DNA of 60,747 nt from assembly GCA_934481355.1 (NCBI GenBank), contig CAKSPH010000014.1:1-60747 (forward strand), given 5' to 3'. Source of the stretch: an uncultured Oscillospiraceae bacterium. Its GTDB lineage: Bacteria > Bacillota > Clostridia > Oscillospirales > Ruminococcaceae. Below, one piece after another: positions 36,439 through 44,716 of this stretch (positions are counted from its first letter, which is position 1; each line of letters opens with the position of its first letter). The notes below the pieces were generated by a model. It did no database searches and was not told where the DNA came from. It saw only the letters and a list, made by a program, of their open reading frames with translations. A program made the translations under genes and the position numbers.

Positions 36439-37446
36439 ATGAGCTTAGAAATCTTTGGTCAGAGCATTCCGAATATGCCCTGGCAGGACAGACCCGAGGG
36501 CTGCAAGGACGTTATCTGGCGTTACAACGCTAACCCGATTATTCCCCGCGACCTTCTCCCCACCAGCAACTCCATCTTCAACTCCGCTGTTGTTCCGTTT
36601 GAGAGCGACAAGGGTCACTTCGCAGGCGTATTCCGTGTAGACGACAAGGAAAGAAACATGGCTATCCATGCTGGTTTCTCCGAGGACGGCATTCACTGGA
36701 ACATCAAACCTGAGAAGGTTGAGTGGATCAACGACGATCCCGAGACTGCCGAAGCTAATCCGTGGCAGTACGGCTACGATCCCCGCTGCGTATGGATCGA
36801 GGACAGATTCTGGATCACATGGTGCAACGCATACGGCTGGAAGCCTACCATCGGCGTGGGCTGGACCAAGGACTTCAAGGAATTCCACCAGATGGAGAAC
36901 GCTTACCTCCCCTTCAACAGAAACGGCGTTCTGTTCCCGAGAAAGATCAACGGCGAGTATGTAATGTTCTCCCGTCCTTCCGACTCTGGTCATACTCCTT
37001 TCGGAGATATGTATCTGTCTCACTCCAAGGATATGACATACTGGGGCAAGCACAGACACGTTATGGCTCCTGACAGAGGCTGGGAGTCCAAGAAGATCGG
37101 CGCAGGTCCTATCCCGATAGAGACAAGCGAAGGCTGGCTGGTATTCTACCACGGCGTTCTCGAGAGCTGCAACGGCTTCGTTTACAGCTTCGGCGCCTGC
37201 ATCCTCGACAAGGATCAGCCTTGGAAGGTCAAGTATCGCTGCCGTGAGTACCTCATCAACCCGCGCGAGATCTATGAGACCGTTGGCGATGTACAGAACG
37301 TTACATTCCCCTGCGCAGCTCTCTGCGACAAGGATACAGGCAGAATCGCAATCTACTACGGCTGCGCTGATACCTGCGTAAGCATGGCATTCTGCTACGC
37401 TGAAGAGGTTGTTGAGTACGTTAAGGCTCATTCCAACAAGTACTAA
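36439..37446 (+). CDS. GH130 beta-mannoside phosphorylase
   Basis: A 335-residue five-bladed propeller enzyme that splits beta-1,4-mannosides with phosphate to give mannose 1-phosphate. Family marks: '[20 protein letters not shown]', the segment with the probable general acid '[18 protein letters not shown]', '[17 protein letters not shown]' and '[20 protein letters not shown]'. Length fits the mannooligosaccharide phosphorylase branch better than the longer mannosylglucose phosphorylases, but this cannot be settled by eye. The ATG at 36439 (AGAGG 7 bases before) is preferred to the one at 36424. The gene stands alone, and its C-ending codon bias suggests high expression, pointing to use of plant mannans. 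Confidence 0.88.
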   Translation: MSLEIFGQSIPNMPWQDRPEGCKDVIWRYNANPIIPRDLLPTSNSIFNSAVVPFESDKGHFAGVFRVDDKERNMAIHAGFSEDGIHWNIKPEKVEWINDDPETAEANPWQYGYDPRCVWIEDRFWITWCNAYGWKPTIGVGWTKDFKEFHQMENAYLPFNRNGVLFPRKINGEYVMFSRPSDSGHTPFGDMYLSHSKDMTYWGKHRHVMAPDRGWESKKIGAGPIPIETSEGWLVFYHGVLESCNGFVYSFGACILDKDQPWKVKYRCREYLINPREIYETVGDVQNVTFPCAALCDKDTGRIAIYYGCADTCVSMAFCYAEEVVEYVKAHSNKY

Positions 37447-37480
37447 TAGGCTGCCGATAAAGGCACATCTGCTGCGTCAG

Positions 37481-37521
37481 AAAGCCAACGGCAGGCATAT
37501 AGCCTAGCCGTCGGCTTTCTT
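37481..37521 (+). terminator. Terminator of the GH130 gene
   Basis: AAAGCCAACGGCAGGC (37481-37496) pairs with GCCTAGCCGTCGGCTTT (37502-37518), with one bulge and one mismatch, then a T-rich tail. Confidence 0.7.
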
Positions 37522-37578
37522 CCTTGCATCTGCACCTTTCTCGTCACCCTATTTCATATTATTTTATATCGGGCATAA

Positions 37579-37613
37579 AAGGAACCGCTCCTGCGAAACA
37601 GGGGCGGTTCCTT
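37579..37613 (-). terminator. Terminator of the ECF sigma/anti-sigma operon
   Basis: AAGGAACCGC (37579-37588) pairs with GCGGTTCCTT (37604-37613), with further inner pairs. Read on the minus strand it is followed by TTTTA, 5 bases after the anti-sigma-like stop. Confidence 0.8.
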
Positions 37614-37617
37614 GCGT

Positions 37618-38316
37618 TTATCTTGTAAGCTCTATCGAACGCGCGATATCCTCGATTTGCTCATCGGTGAAAATTCCGTCCTCGAAGCTTATATTGACAT
37701 ACACCAGCAGGTCGGTGTTGAATGCCAGCACTCCCGGGAGGTATGTTACCTCGTTGTCCGTCCTGCCGTTGCCGTAGTCGGAAATAACGCCTACTTTAGT
37801 GACTGCGTTTTCGCTCGTCCCGTCCTGCTTTACGATGGTGTAGCCGTTGTCCCAGTTCGCCTGGGCGCCCAGCATTAGCTGATTGTACACCATTCGGTAG
37901 AAGTTCGGGTCGGAGCGGTCAACACCGTCATAAAGCTCGAATATGTTGTAGTCAGCCGTGCCGACCTTTTCGCCGTCAAGCAGGATGTCCATGGGCGACC
38001 AGCCGCCCTCTCCGGAGGAACGCTCCATAACGCACCCGGCGGGCAGGGAAATGGACATTTTAAACGGCTCGATGTCGTAGATTACCGCGCTGTGTTCCGT
38101 GCGGTTCGCAAAGCTGTTAGGGAAGGTCACCCGGAGTATCGCGGCGGCAGCCCCGGTAAGGAGCGCGGCTCCGGCGGCTATTGCGGCGGCAAGCGTTACG
38201 ATCCTCATGACCTTGCGGCGGTGGCGGGAGCTCCGGCGGCGCCCAATGTAGCTTTCGCAGTCGGCGAGAAGCTCCTCGCTGATTCTCCCGATCGCTTCAA
38301 GAAGTTTTTCGCTCAT
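37618..38316 (-). CDS. Putative anti-sigma factor, single-pass membrane protein
   Basis: A 232-residue protein of unknown family. It begins with a charged helical region ('LLEAIGRISEELLADCESYI'), then a very basic stretch (residues 25-36) and one membrane helix at about 39-63 ('VTLAAAIAAGAALLTGAAAA'). The remaining 165 residues would lie outside and look beta-rich. Its start codon overlaps the stop of the ECF sigma factor (ATGA), the classical arrangement for a membrane anti-sigma factor with a cytoplasmic N-terminal sigma-binding part. No zinc-binding HxxxCxxC motif is seen, so it is not the common ZAS type. Function is inferred from place and topology only. Confidence 0.65.
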   Translation of the reverse strand: MSEKLLEAIGRISEELLADCESYIGRRRSSRHRRKVMRIVTLAAAIAAGAALLTGAAAAILRVTFPNSFANRTEHSAVIYDIEPFKMSISLPAGCVMERSSGEGGWSPMDILLDGEKVGTADYNIFELYDGVDRSDPNFYRMVYNQLMLGAQANWDNGYTIVKQDGTSENAVTKVGVISDYGNGRTDNEVTYLPGVLAFNTDLLVYVNISFEDGIFTDEQIEDIARSIELTR

Positions 38317-38873
38317 ATCGTGTAGCCCTCCCTTTCCAGTTCTGCTTTCAGTGAAATGCGCTCCCGGCGGAGCATTGCCGCGGTCTTGCTGAGCGAGATA
38401 TCGAGGTCTGCCGCGACCTCCGCCACCGGCTTCATGTAGAAATACCGCAGGATAAATGCGGCGCGTTTTTCCTGCGGGAGCGCGCCCAGCCAGCGCCGGA
38501 TAAGCTCAGCAAGCTGAGCGGCTTCAAACTGCTTCTCCACGTTAACGCCGGAGGGTACGCACTCGTCAAGCTCGGAAAGCGCCGCTGCGTATTCCCCGGA
38601 GCCGCGCTTCTGCGCCGTTTTTCTGCGGACCCGGTCTACCGCGAGATTGCGCGTTATCTTCCCGAAAAAAGCCGACAGCGACAGCGGCTGTGCCGGGGGT
38701 ATGGAGTTCCACGCGCCAAGCCATGTGTCGTTCACGCATTCCTCGGAGTCCGGGCGGCTGTTCAGTATCCTCTGCGCAATGCTCATGCACAGACCGCCGT
38801 ATTTCTCGGATGAGCGGGAGAGAGCCTCTTCGCTGCGTGCAAAGTAAAGCCCGATTATCTGGGTATCTTCCAT
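38313..38873 (-). CDS. ECF-type RNA polymerase sigma factor
   Basis: A 186-residue sigma factor with only regions 2 and 4. Region 2 contains 'SEECVNDTWLGAWNSIPP' and 'FFGKITRNLAVDRVRR' (about 46-85); region 4 contains 'ALPQEKRAAFILRYFYMKPV' and 'DISLSKTAAMLRRERISLK' (about 130-175). The frame runs on to 38945, but those bases include the PNP terminator; GAGG lies 8 bases before the ATG at 38873 (a second ATG is two codons earlier). The target promoters and signal are unknown; it probably controls its own operon. Confidence 0.9.
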   Translation of the reverse strand: MEDTQIIGLYFARSEEALSRSSEKYGGLCMSIAQRILNSRPDSEECVNDTWLGAWNSIPPAQPLSLSAFFGKITRNLAVDRVRRKTAQKRGSGEYAAALSELDECVPSGVNVEKQFEAAQLAELIRRWLGALPQEKRAAFILRYFYMKPVAEVAADLDISLSKTAAMLRRERISLKAELEREGYTI

Positions 38874-38909
38874 ATTCATCACCTCGCCCTTTAAGTCGTA
38901 AAAAAACGC

Positions 38910-38946
38910 AGAAAAATGCGCCCGGAAAGAAATTACCGGGCGCATT
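38910..38946 (-). terminator. Terminator of the long minus-strand operon (after PNP)
   Basis: AATGCGCCCGG (38915-38925) and CCGGGCGCATT (38936-38946) form an 11-bp perfect stem. On the minus strand it starts 4 bases after the PNP stop and is followed by TTTTT. Confidence 0.9.
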
Positions 38947-38949
38947 GAG

Positions 38950-39783
38950 TTATTCAGCCTCGTGGATATCCTTTATCGCCTGAGTTACCAGCTTCTTGAA
39001 CAGCGGGGCGACTCTGTCGGCGGTCTCCTGAACCTCTGCGTGGGTGAGGGGATTTACGGAGATACCGGCGGCGAGGTTGCTTATGCAGGAGATACCGCAT
39101 ATCTCCATTCCGGCGTGGCGGGCGGCTATCGCTTCAATGGCGGTGGACATTCCGACAGCGTCGGCGCCGAGGCGCTCGTAAGCGCGTATCTCTGCGGGAG
39201 TTTCATACTGCGGCCCGGTGGTCTGGATATAAACGCCCCTGCGCAGCGGCACTCCGGCGGTGACGGCGGCATTCTCGACTATTTTGCGGAGCCTGCGGCT
39301 GTAAACCTCGGACATATCCGGGAATCTCACACCGAGCTCCTCAATATTCTCACCGATGAGCGGAGAGGGAACCGACATGGATATCTGGTCGGTTATCAGC
39401 ATGAGGTCTCCGGCGTTGAAGCTGCGGTTTATGCCGCCTGCCGCGTTGGTCAGGAACAGCGTTTTTGCGCCCATCAGCTTCATCAGCCGGACGGGAAGAA
39501 CCACGTCCTGCGGCTTGTAGCCCTCGTAGAAGTGCACTCTGCCCTGCATTGCCACAATGGGAACTCCGCCGGCATAGCCGAACACAAAGCGCCCCTTATG
39601 CCCCGGGACGGTGGACACCGGGAATCCCTCGATATCGTGATAATCAAGGGTCTCCGCGACCTCCATAGTGTCGGCGTAGTCGCCGAGACCGCTTCCGAGT
39701 ATCAGCGCAAGCTCCGGCTTGAAGCTAACCTTTTTCTGCACGCACTCGAAGCATTTCATCAGCTTTTCGTAATTCTCGTTCAT
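38950..39783 (-). CDS. punA: Purine-nucleoside phosphorylase (trimeric type)
   Basis: A 277-residue enzyme that splits inosine and guanosine with phosphate to base and ribose 1-phosphate. Motifs: phosphate loop 'LGSGLGDYAD' (about 29-38), 'MQGRVHFYEGY', 'TNAAGGINRSF' and the purine-site segment 'GPQYETPAEIRAYERLGADA'. The length is right for the low-molecular-mass trimer family. Its ATG overlaps the stop of the DUF2625-like gene. With ahcY two genes upstream it suggests salvage of the nucleoside freed from S-adenosylhomocysteine, though this enzyme class usually prefers inosine, so a deaminase would be needed. Confidence 0.95.
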   Translation of the reverse strand: MNENYEKLMKCFECVQKKVSFKPELALILGSGLGDYADTMEVAETLDYHDIEGFPVSTVPGHKGRFVFGYAGGVPIVAMQGRVHFYEGYKPQDVVLPVRLMKLMGAKTLFLTNAAGGINRSFNAGDLMLITDQISMSVPSPLIGENIEELGVRFPDMSEVYSRRLRKIVENAAVTAGVPLRRGVYIQTTGPQYETPAEIRAYERLGADAVGMSTAIEAIAARHAGMEICGISCISNLAAGISVNPLTHAEVQETADRVAPLFKKLVTQAIKDIHEAE

Positions 39784-40403
39784 TCATCGTCCTCCGTAAC
39801 CTCGGTCTCTTCCGCTTCGCCGGACAGCTTCTTCATCACGCCTATCTCAACGGTCAGGAGCTGTTCCATGGGCACTGCGGCGGCGGAGCGCTTCTCATCG
39901 CACGGCTCCCAGAGCGGCGGGTATAGGCTTATACCCTTGTTTATCGGTATCTCGTCGTAGATGACTCCGCGGCACTGCTCCTTGTATTCTGAGTAGAAGC
40001 GGTCGAAATCCTCCCGGTCGCACGCCCAGTCGATGAGCTCGTTGTAGTCTTCGCCGAATTCCTCAAACTGGAGTTCGTCCGGCATGAGGTAGAACAGCGT
40101 ACCGGACTTGTCCAGCCCGAAAACTCCGCCGAAAACGTCCTCGGCGACCGCCGTGAAGCCAAGCTCGGAGAGCTTTTCGTTGCGCTGGAAGAAATCGAAC
40201 GCGCCGCAGCCGTAAATGCGAAGAATGCTGTTGACGGAGATCCCTCCGGTTCCTGCGAGTACCGCCGCCAGCGGTGAGAAGTCATCGCCGCCCTGGGCGA
40301 GCAGCTTCCCCGATTTTTCCTCGTTCGGGGGGAGTATCTCGATATCGCACTCGGAGCTTTCAAGCATGGAGCGGATACGTTCAAGCTGTAATTCGAAGGT
40401 CAT
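39780..40403 (-). CDS. DUF2625-like protein of unknown function
   Basis: A 207-residue soluble acidic protein. The central pattern 'SILRIYGCGAFDF', then 'AEDVFGGVFGLDKSGTLFYL' and 'FGEDYNELIDWACDREDFDR' resembles the DUF2625 family as I remember it; I cannot check this. The family has no proven function. Its ATG lies one base after the ahcY stop, its ribosome site is inside ahcY, and its own stop overlaps the PNP start, so it is made in step with both enzymes. The C-terminus is strongly acidic ('EAEETEVTEDDE'). Confidence 0.7.
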   Translation of the reverse strand: MTFELQLERIRSMLESSECDIEILPPNEEKSGKLLAQGGDDFSPLAAVLAGTGGISVNSILRIYGCGAFDFFQRNEKLSELGFTAVAEDVFGGVFGLDKSGTLFYLMPDELQFEEFGEDYNELIDWACDREDFDRFYSEYKEQCRGVIYDEIPINKGISLYPPLWEPCDEKRSAAAVPMEQLLTVEIGVMKKLSGEAEETEVTEDDE

Positions 40404-40404
40404 G

Positions 40405-41661
40405 TTATACCTCCCAGCTTCCGAGATACTTTTCCTGCTCCGGGGTGAGGGCGTCTATCTCGATGTTCCAGCTCTTTATCTTGCGGAGAGCTACCTTGCG
40501 GTCTATCTCCCGGGGTACGTTTACGGTCATGCTGGCGCCAGCCTTTACAGCGGCGCTGTTCTTTGCGATGAACTCGGCGGAGAGCGCCTGTATAGCGAAA
40601 CTCATGTCCATTATCTCGGCAGGGTGGCCGTCTCCGGCGGCGAGATTCACAAGTCTGCCTTCGGCGATGACGAACACGGTGTTCCCGTTGGCGAGCTTAT
40701 AGCCCATGATGTTGTTGCGTGCGAGGTAGGATTCCTGCGCTATCTCGCGGAGCTTCGCCATGTTTACCTCCACGTCGAAATGACCCGCGTTGCAGCAGAT
40801 AGCGCCGTCCTTCATGTTGAGGAAAGCCTCCTCGCCGATGACGTCGGCGCAGCCGGTCACTGTAACGAAGAAATCCCCGACTCTGGCAGCCTCGCGCATG
40901 GGCATTACCTTGAATCCGTCCATCACCGCCTCCATAGCCTTTACCGGGTCTATTTCCGTGACGATAACGTCAGCGCCAAGTCCCTTTGCGCGCATTGCAA
41001 CGCCCTTTCCGCACCAGCCGTAGCCGGCAACGACTACGTTCTTTCCGGCAACGATGAGGTTTGTTGTGCGGTTGATACCGTCCCAGACTGACTGCCCGGT
41101 GCCGTAGCGGTTATCGAACAGGTGCTTGCAGTCCGCGTCGTTTACCAGCACCATCGGGAACTTCAGCGCGCCCTCCTTGTCCATTGCCTTCAGGCGGATA
41201 ATGCCGGTGGTGGTTTCCTCGCAGCCGCCCAGCACCTCCGGAATGAGCTCGGGATATTCGTTGTGAATGAGGTTCACAAGGTCGCCGCCGTCGTCGATTA
41301 TGACGTTCGGGCGCGCCTTTATCACCTGGGAGATATGGCGGTGGTATTCCTCGTCAGTGGCGCCGTGCCATGCGAATACGTTCAGCCCGTCGTGAACCAG
41401 CGCTGCGGCTACGTCGTCCTGTGTGGAGAGGGGGTTGCTTCCGGTGACGTACATCTCTGCTCCGCCTGCCGCCAGCACCTTGCAGAGATACGCGGTCTTT
41501 GCCTCCAGATGGACGGAAAGCGCCACGCGCAGCCCGGCAAAGGGCTTGCTCTCGGAAAAGTCCTTCTCAATGCCGTTAAGCAGGGGCATATTGCGCTTTA
41601 CCCACGCTATCTTGCGTGCGCCGCTTTCCCAGAGACCGGGGTTTCTTATCTCGTTAGACAT
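40405..41661 (-). CDS. ahcY: Adenosylhomocysteinase (S-adenosylhomocysteine hydrolase)
   Basis: A 418-residue NAD-dependent enzyme that splits S-adenosylhomocysteine into adenosine and homocysteine, keeping methylation going. Motifs: 'ALSVHLEAKTAYLCKVL', 'STQDDVAAALV', 'ETTTGIIRLKAM', the NAD site 'GYGWCGKGVAMRAKGLGADV' and 'CNAGHFDVEVNM'. The length fits the shorter prokaryotic type that lacks the 40-residue insertion. AAGGAG precedes the ATG. It is followed without a gap by the DUF2625-like gene and PNP. Confidence 0.96.
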   Translation of the reverse strand: MSNEIRNPGLWESGARKIAWVKRNMPLLNGIEKDFSESKPFAGLRVALSVHLEAKTAYLCKVLAAGGAEMYVTGSNPLSTQDDVAAALVHDGLNVFAWHGATDEEYHRHISQVIKARPNVIIDDGGDLVNLIHNEYPELIPEVLGGCEETTTGIIRLKAMDKEGALKFPMVLVNDADCKHLFDNRYGTGQSVWDGINRTTNLIVAGKNVVVAGYGWCGKGVAMRAKGLGADVIVTEIDPVKAMEAVMDGFKVMPMREAARVGDFFVTVTGCADVIGEEAFLNMKDGAICCNAGHFDVEVNMAKLREIAQESYLARNNIMGYKLANGNTVFVIAEGRLVNLAAGDGHPAEIMDMSFAIQALSAEFIAKNSAAVKAGASMTVNVPREIDRKVALRKIKSWNIEIDALTPEQEKYLGSWEV

Positions 41662-41692
41662 TTTTGTACTCCTTTATTTTAACATTTTGAAA

Positions 41693-42184
41693 TTACAGTA
41701 CTTCCGTGAATAATCCGCAGGCTATCCGCTTCCCGGAATTCCCGGCGGGCTGGGTCGTGAAATCGTCCGGCATGGAGTGCAGCACCAGCGGCTTCCCGGA
41801 GAAATCCGTTATCCGCGCCTTGCCGAGAAATACCTCCATAGCCGCGTAGCCGTTTTCGTCCGAGAATATCGGCGGCATATCCCCGATATGATATGGGTGC
41901 CGGGCGCACCATGTTCCATCAGGGCAGTTCTTCAGGTGGCTGCCCGCCTGCCTGAACGGTTCGTCGCCGTCGGTTTCGCCGCATATCAGCCCGTCATGTA
42001 CATGGAATCCGAACAACCCGTCCGGGGGGAGCCCTTCAAACTCTGCCTGAATATAGAGCGCTCCGTCCAGCCAGTAGGCGAATACAAGTCCCTCTATATC
42101 CGGGTGCTCCGCGCTGCCGCGCAGGGTTCCCATAAGCGCCGGGCGCTCCGACGCAAGATATGAAAATCTGTTTATATGCTGCAA
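41693..42184 (-). CDS. Cu/Zn superoxide dismutase-like protein, no signal peptide
   Basis: A 163-residue protein with the SodC fold. Copper/zinc ligands appear conserved: 'FGFHVHDG' (two His), 'AGSHLKN', 'RHPYHIGDMPPI' (His, His, Asp) and 'LVLHSMPDDF'. The disulfide cysteines could be those in 'GLICGET' and 'KRIACGLF'. Known bacterial SodC proteins are usually exported, but this one has no signal peptide or lipobox. The start is TTG at 42184; no ATG is near. The 'PPI' and 'QPAGNSGKRIACG' parts match a group of short cytoplasmic homologues in anaerobes whose activity is not certain. Confidence 0.8.
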   Translation of the reverse strand: MQHINRFSYLASERPALMGTLRGSAEHPDIEGLVFAYWLDGALYIQAEFEGLPPDGLFGFHVHDGLICGETDGDEPFRQAGSHLKNCPDGTWCARHPYHIGDMPPIFSDENGYAAMEVFLGKARITDFSGKPLVLHSMPDDFTTQPAGNSGKRIACGLFTEVL

Positions 42185-42231
42185 ATTCCTGCACCTCTCT
42201 TTCAGGAGAGTATATGCAGAAAAACGCCGGA

Positions 42232-42858
42232 TTACGACTGAGAAAGCTCCTCAAGCTGATTTGCAAGCTCCTCTTCAAGACAGTTGTAGAACAGCGTGAA
42301 AAGAATGTCTGCGCTTCCCAGCAGGAACACGTTGCGGTTGTTGACTGCCGCAAGCCCCGGGACGTAGGCGTAGATGTAGCCCTTGTACCACTCCGCGTCA
42401 TAAGCGGGGACGGGCTTCCCGGCTTTCACCATGCGGCGGATATCCTCAAAATCGTCCGGGATAACGTTCTCGAAATTCCCGGCTCCCTTTGATATCACCA
42501 TGTCGTATATCGTCTTTATCTGCTTGTCGCTCAGCACTCCGCCGGAGGTCTTAACATACCGCAGGGCGGGAAGCCTTACCGCAAAGGAGTACACCATCAG
42601 CGGAAGCACGCGTTCATATTCCGGGGTGTTCATGGCGGCGCAGCGCTCCTTGTCAAGCTTTATGCCGGTGTTGTAGAGGCAGGCTGTGTCGGTGATGTCG
42701 TTCAGCGCTATCCTGAAAATATCCCTGATGTTGATGTTGTAGAAATCCTTGTCGGACACCATGTAGATGTACTTCATGGCATTGAACAGGGAAACTCCCG
42801 CCTTTACCACGGTTTCAGATATGGTGGTGAACGCCGTGCGTTCGCTCAGAAAATCCAT
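42232..42858 (-). CDS. Unknown protein linked to the two-component system
   Basis: A 208-residue soluble protein that I do not recognise. It is mostly helical by composition, with 'ERVLPLMVYSFAVRLPALRY' in the middle and a helical acidic end ('LEEELANQLEELSQS'). No membrane segment or catalytic motif stands out. It starts 4 bases after the histidine kinase stop, so the two are co-translated; it might modulate or be controlled with the kinase. No homologue is present elsewhere in the window. Confidence 0.7.
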   Translation of the reverse strand: MDFLSERTAFTTISETVVKAGVSLFNAMKYIYMVSDKDFYNINIRDIFRIALNDITDTACLYNTGIKLDKERCAAMNTPEYERVLPLMVYSFAVRLPALRYVKTSGGVLSDKQIKTIYDMVISKGAGNFENVIPDDFEDIRRMVKAGKPVPAYDAEWYKGYIYAYVPGLAAVNNRNVFLLGSADILFTLFYNCLEEELANQLEELSQS

Positions 42859-42862
42859 GTTG

Positions 42863-44011
42863 TCAGTCCTTTCCGCTGAGATTCAGCTCGCTGCGGCTGC
42901 TGTTCTGTCCCAGCAGGTTTCCGCCGTCCGGCAGAATTACGGTGAATTCGGTGCCTTTGCCGAGGTCGCTCTGCACGCCTATCCTGCCGCCGCAGAGCTC
43001 CACTATCTTCTTGGCAAGCGGCAGTCCCAGCCCGTTGCCCTTGGTGGAATGCGAGCTGTCCGACTGGTAGAACTTCTCGAAGATGTGAGGGAGCGCCTGT
43101 TTTGAGATCCCTGTTCCGTTGTCGCGTATCCTTATCGTGATGACCCCCGCATTGCGGTGGCAGCTTACGAATATACTGCCGTTTTTCGGCGTGAATTTCA
43201 CAGCGTTGTCGAAGAGATTGTTCCAGACATGGGAGAGCGTTTGCTCGTTCCAGTAGAATGTAACGTCGTCCAGCTCCATGGAGATATCGATGTTTTTCTC
43301 CGACCACTGCGGCTCCAGCCGGAGCATACAGTTCCTGAGCTGCTCGTCAAGGGAGAAATACTTTTTTTCGGTGATGACCTCGCTGGTCTCCAGTTTCGTC
43401 AGGAGCAGCGTGTTAGCGGACATTCCGGTGAGGTAGTCGGTCTCTTCGATGATTATGCGTGAGAATTCCTTCTGCTGCTCCGGGGTCAGATTTCCCTCGT
43501 AGAGCTGCTGTGCGAAGCCGCGTATGGAAACCAGCGGCGTCTTGAACTCATGCGAGAAGCTGGCGATGAAATCGTTGTTGAACATCGCGGTGCTGTTGAG
43601 CTCCCGCGTCATTTCGTTGAACACCCGGATAAGGTCGGAAAGTTCATGCACGGTGTGCTTTTCCGCCCAGCCCATATCAATCTGCACGCTGTAATCGCCC
43701 TCTGAAACGCGCTTTGTGGCGCGGATAAGCTCCGCGAGGGGTTTCAGGAAGAGGCTTCCGGCGATGAACGACAGAAGCGTACCTATAATTATGCTGCTGA
43801 CCACGGCGGCAATGACGTTCTCGGTGTCGCTGCTTCCGTTGGACACCACCATGTCTATCGCAATGCGCGCGGTAAACGAGAGCACGTCCGCTGAGACTGT
43901 TATAATCAGGATAAGCAGGCTGAGTTTAAGTCCCAGACGGGTGAGGGCAGGGTATCTGCGCTTTTTCAGCTTTATGTGCGCAGGCTGTTCTTTGTTTTTT
44001 TTCAGCTTCAT
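42863..44011 (-). CDS. Membrane sensor histidine kinase
   Basis: A 382-residue kinase. Membrane helices lie at about 27-50 and 66-88 with only some 15 residues between them, so it has almost no extracellular sensor and may read the membrane itself. A HAMP linker follows (about 89-140), then HisKA with the phospho-acceptor H154 in 'SFSHEFKTPL', and the ATPase domain with 'NNLFDNAVKFT', 'IRDNGTGIS' and 'GNGLGLPLAKKIVELCGG'. The gene overlaps the response regulator stop by four bases. The signal is unknown. Confidence 0.93.
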   Translation of the reverse strand: MKLKKNKEQPAHIKLKKRRYPALTRLGLKLSLLILIITVSADVLSFTARIAIDMVVSNGSSDTENVIAAVVSSIIIGTLLSFIAGSLFLKPLAELIRATKRVSEGDYSVQIDMGWAEKHTVHELSDLIRVFNEMTRELNSTAMFNNDFIASFSHEFKTPLVSIRGFAQQLYEGNLTPEQQKEFSRIIIEETDYLTGMSANTLLLTKLETSEVITEKKYFSLDEQLRNCMLRLEPQWSEKNIDISMELDDVTFYWNEQTLSHVWNNLFDNAVKFTPKNGSIFVSCHRNAGVITIRIRDNGTGISKQALPHIFEKFYQSDSSHSTKGNGLGLPLAKKIVELCGGRIGVQSDLGKGTEFTVILPDGGNLLGQNSSRSELNLSGKD

Positions 44012-44694
44012 GGCTGCTCCCGCGGGGTCTTTACCGCTTTATAGCCCAGCCCTCTTACGGTGACTATCTGGAAATCACGGTTGTCCTTCAGGCGCTCGCG
44101 CAGGCGGTTGATGTGGACGTCCACGGTGCGCGCCTCGCTTTCGCTGTCCATGTCCCAGAATTCCTCCATGAGCTGTGCGCGGGTGAAGGTCTTATTCGGA
44201 AATGAAAGTAACTTGAACAGAATCTGGAATTCTTTCTTTGGTATCTGTAGCTCGACCCCGTCCTGAACCACTGTGAACGAGTTGTAAATCAGCTTAGTGC
44301 CGCCTGCGATTATCTCCTGCTCCTCGGATATCTTGGAGCGGCGCAGCAGGGCGCGTATCCGGAGTATCATCTCCACGTCGTCCACCGGCTTCACCATGAA
44401 GTCGTCCGTGCCCATCAGGAATGATCTGCGTATATCCTGTGCGCTGTCCCGGGCGGTGATTATCAGCACGGGAATGCTGCTTCCGTTGTCCCGGAGGGTC
44501 TTTAAAAAGGTATAGCCGTCCATCGTGGGCATCATCAGGTCGAGTATAACAAGGTCGATGTGCGTGTTTTCGAGGAGCCTCAGCGCCTCTGCGCCGTCTC
44601 CGGCGGTATACGGCTTGTAGCCGTTCTTTTCAAGAGTGTATTCGTACAGGCGGCGTATGTGCGCCTGGTCGTCTACTACCAGAATGTTGAACAC
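44008..44694 (-). CDS. OmpR-family response regulator
   Basis: A 228-residue DNA-binding regulator. The receiver has acidic residues D8-D9, phospho-acceptor D52 in 'LVILDLMMP' and lysine in 'FMVKPVDD'. The C-terminal winged helix (about 130-225) includes 'PKKEFQILFKLLSFPNKTFT' and 'RTVDVHINRLRERLKDN'. Its partner kinase gene overlaps its end. The pair is embedded between ispD and the unknown/sodC genes, so it is likely transcribed with housekeeping genes. Confidence 0.94.
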   Translation of the reverse strand: MFNILVVDDQAHIRRLYEYTLEKNGYKPYTAGDGAEALRLLENTHIDLVILDLMMPTMDGYTFLKTLRDNGSSIPVLIITARDSAQDIRRSFLMGTDDFMVKPVDDVEMILRIRALLRRSKISEEQEIIAGGTKLIYNSFTVVQDGVELQIPKKEFQILFKLLSFPNKTFTRAQLMEEFWDMDSESEARTVDVHINRLRERLKDNRDFQIVTVRGLGYKAVKTPREQP

Positions 44695-44716
44695 TTGGGG
44701 GCCTGCTCCTTTCGTT

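Noticed and set aside
38962..39960. 332-codon plus-strand frame
   Set aside because: Opposite the purine nucleoside phosphorylase gene, which has all motifs; no promoter.
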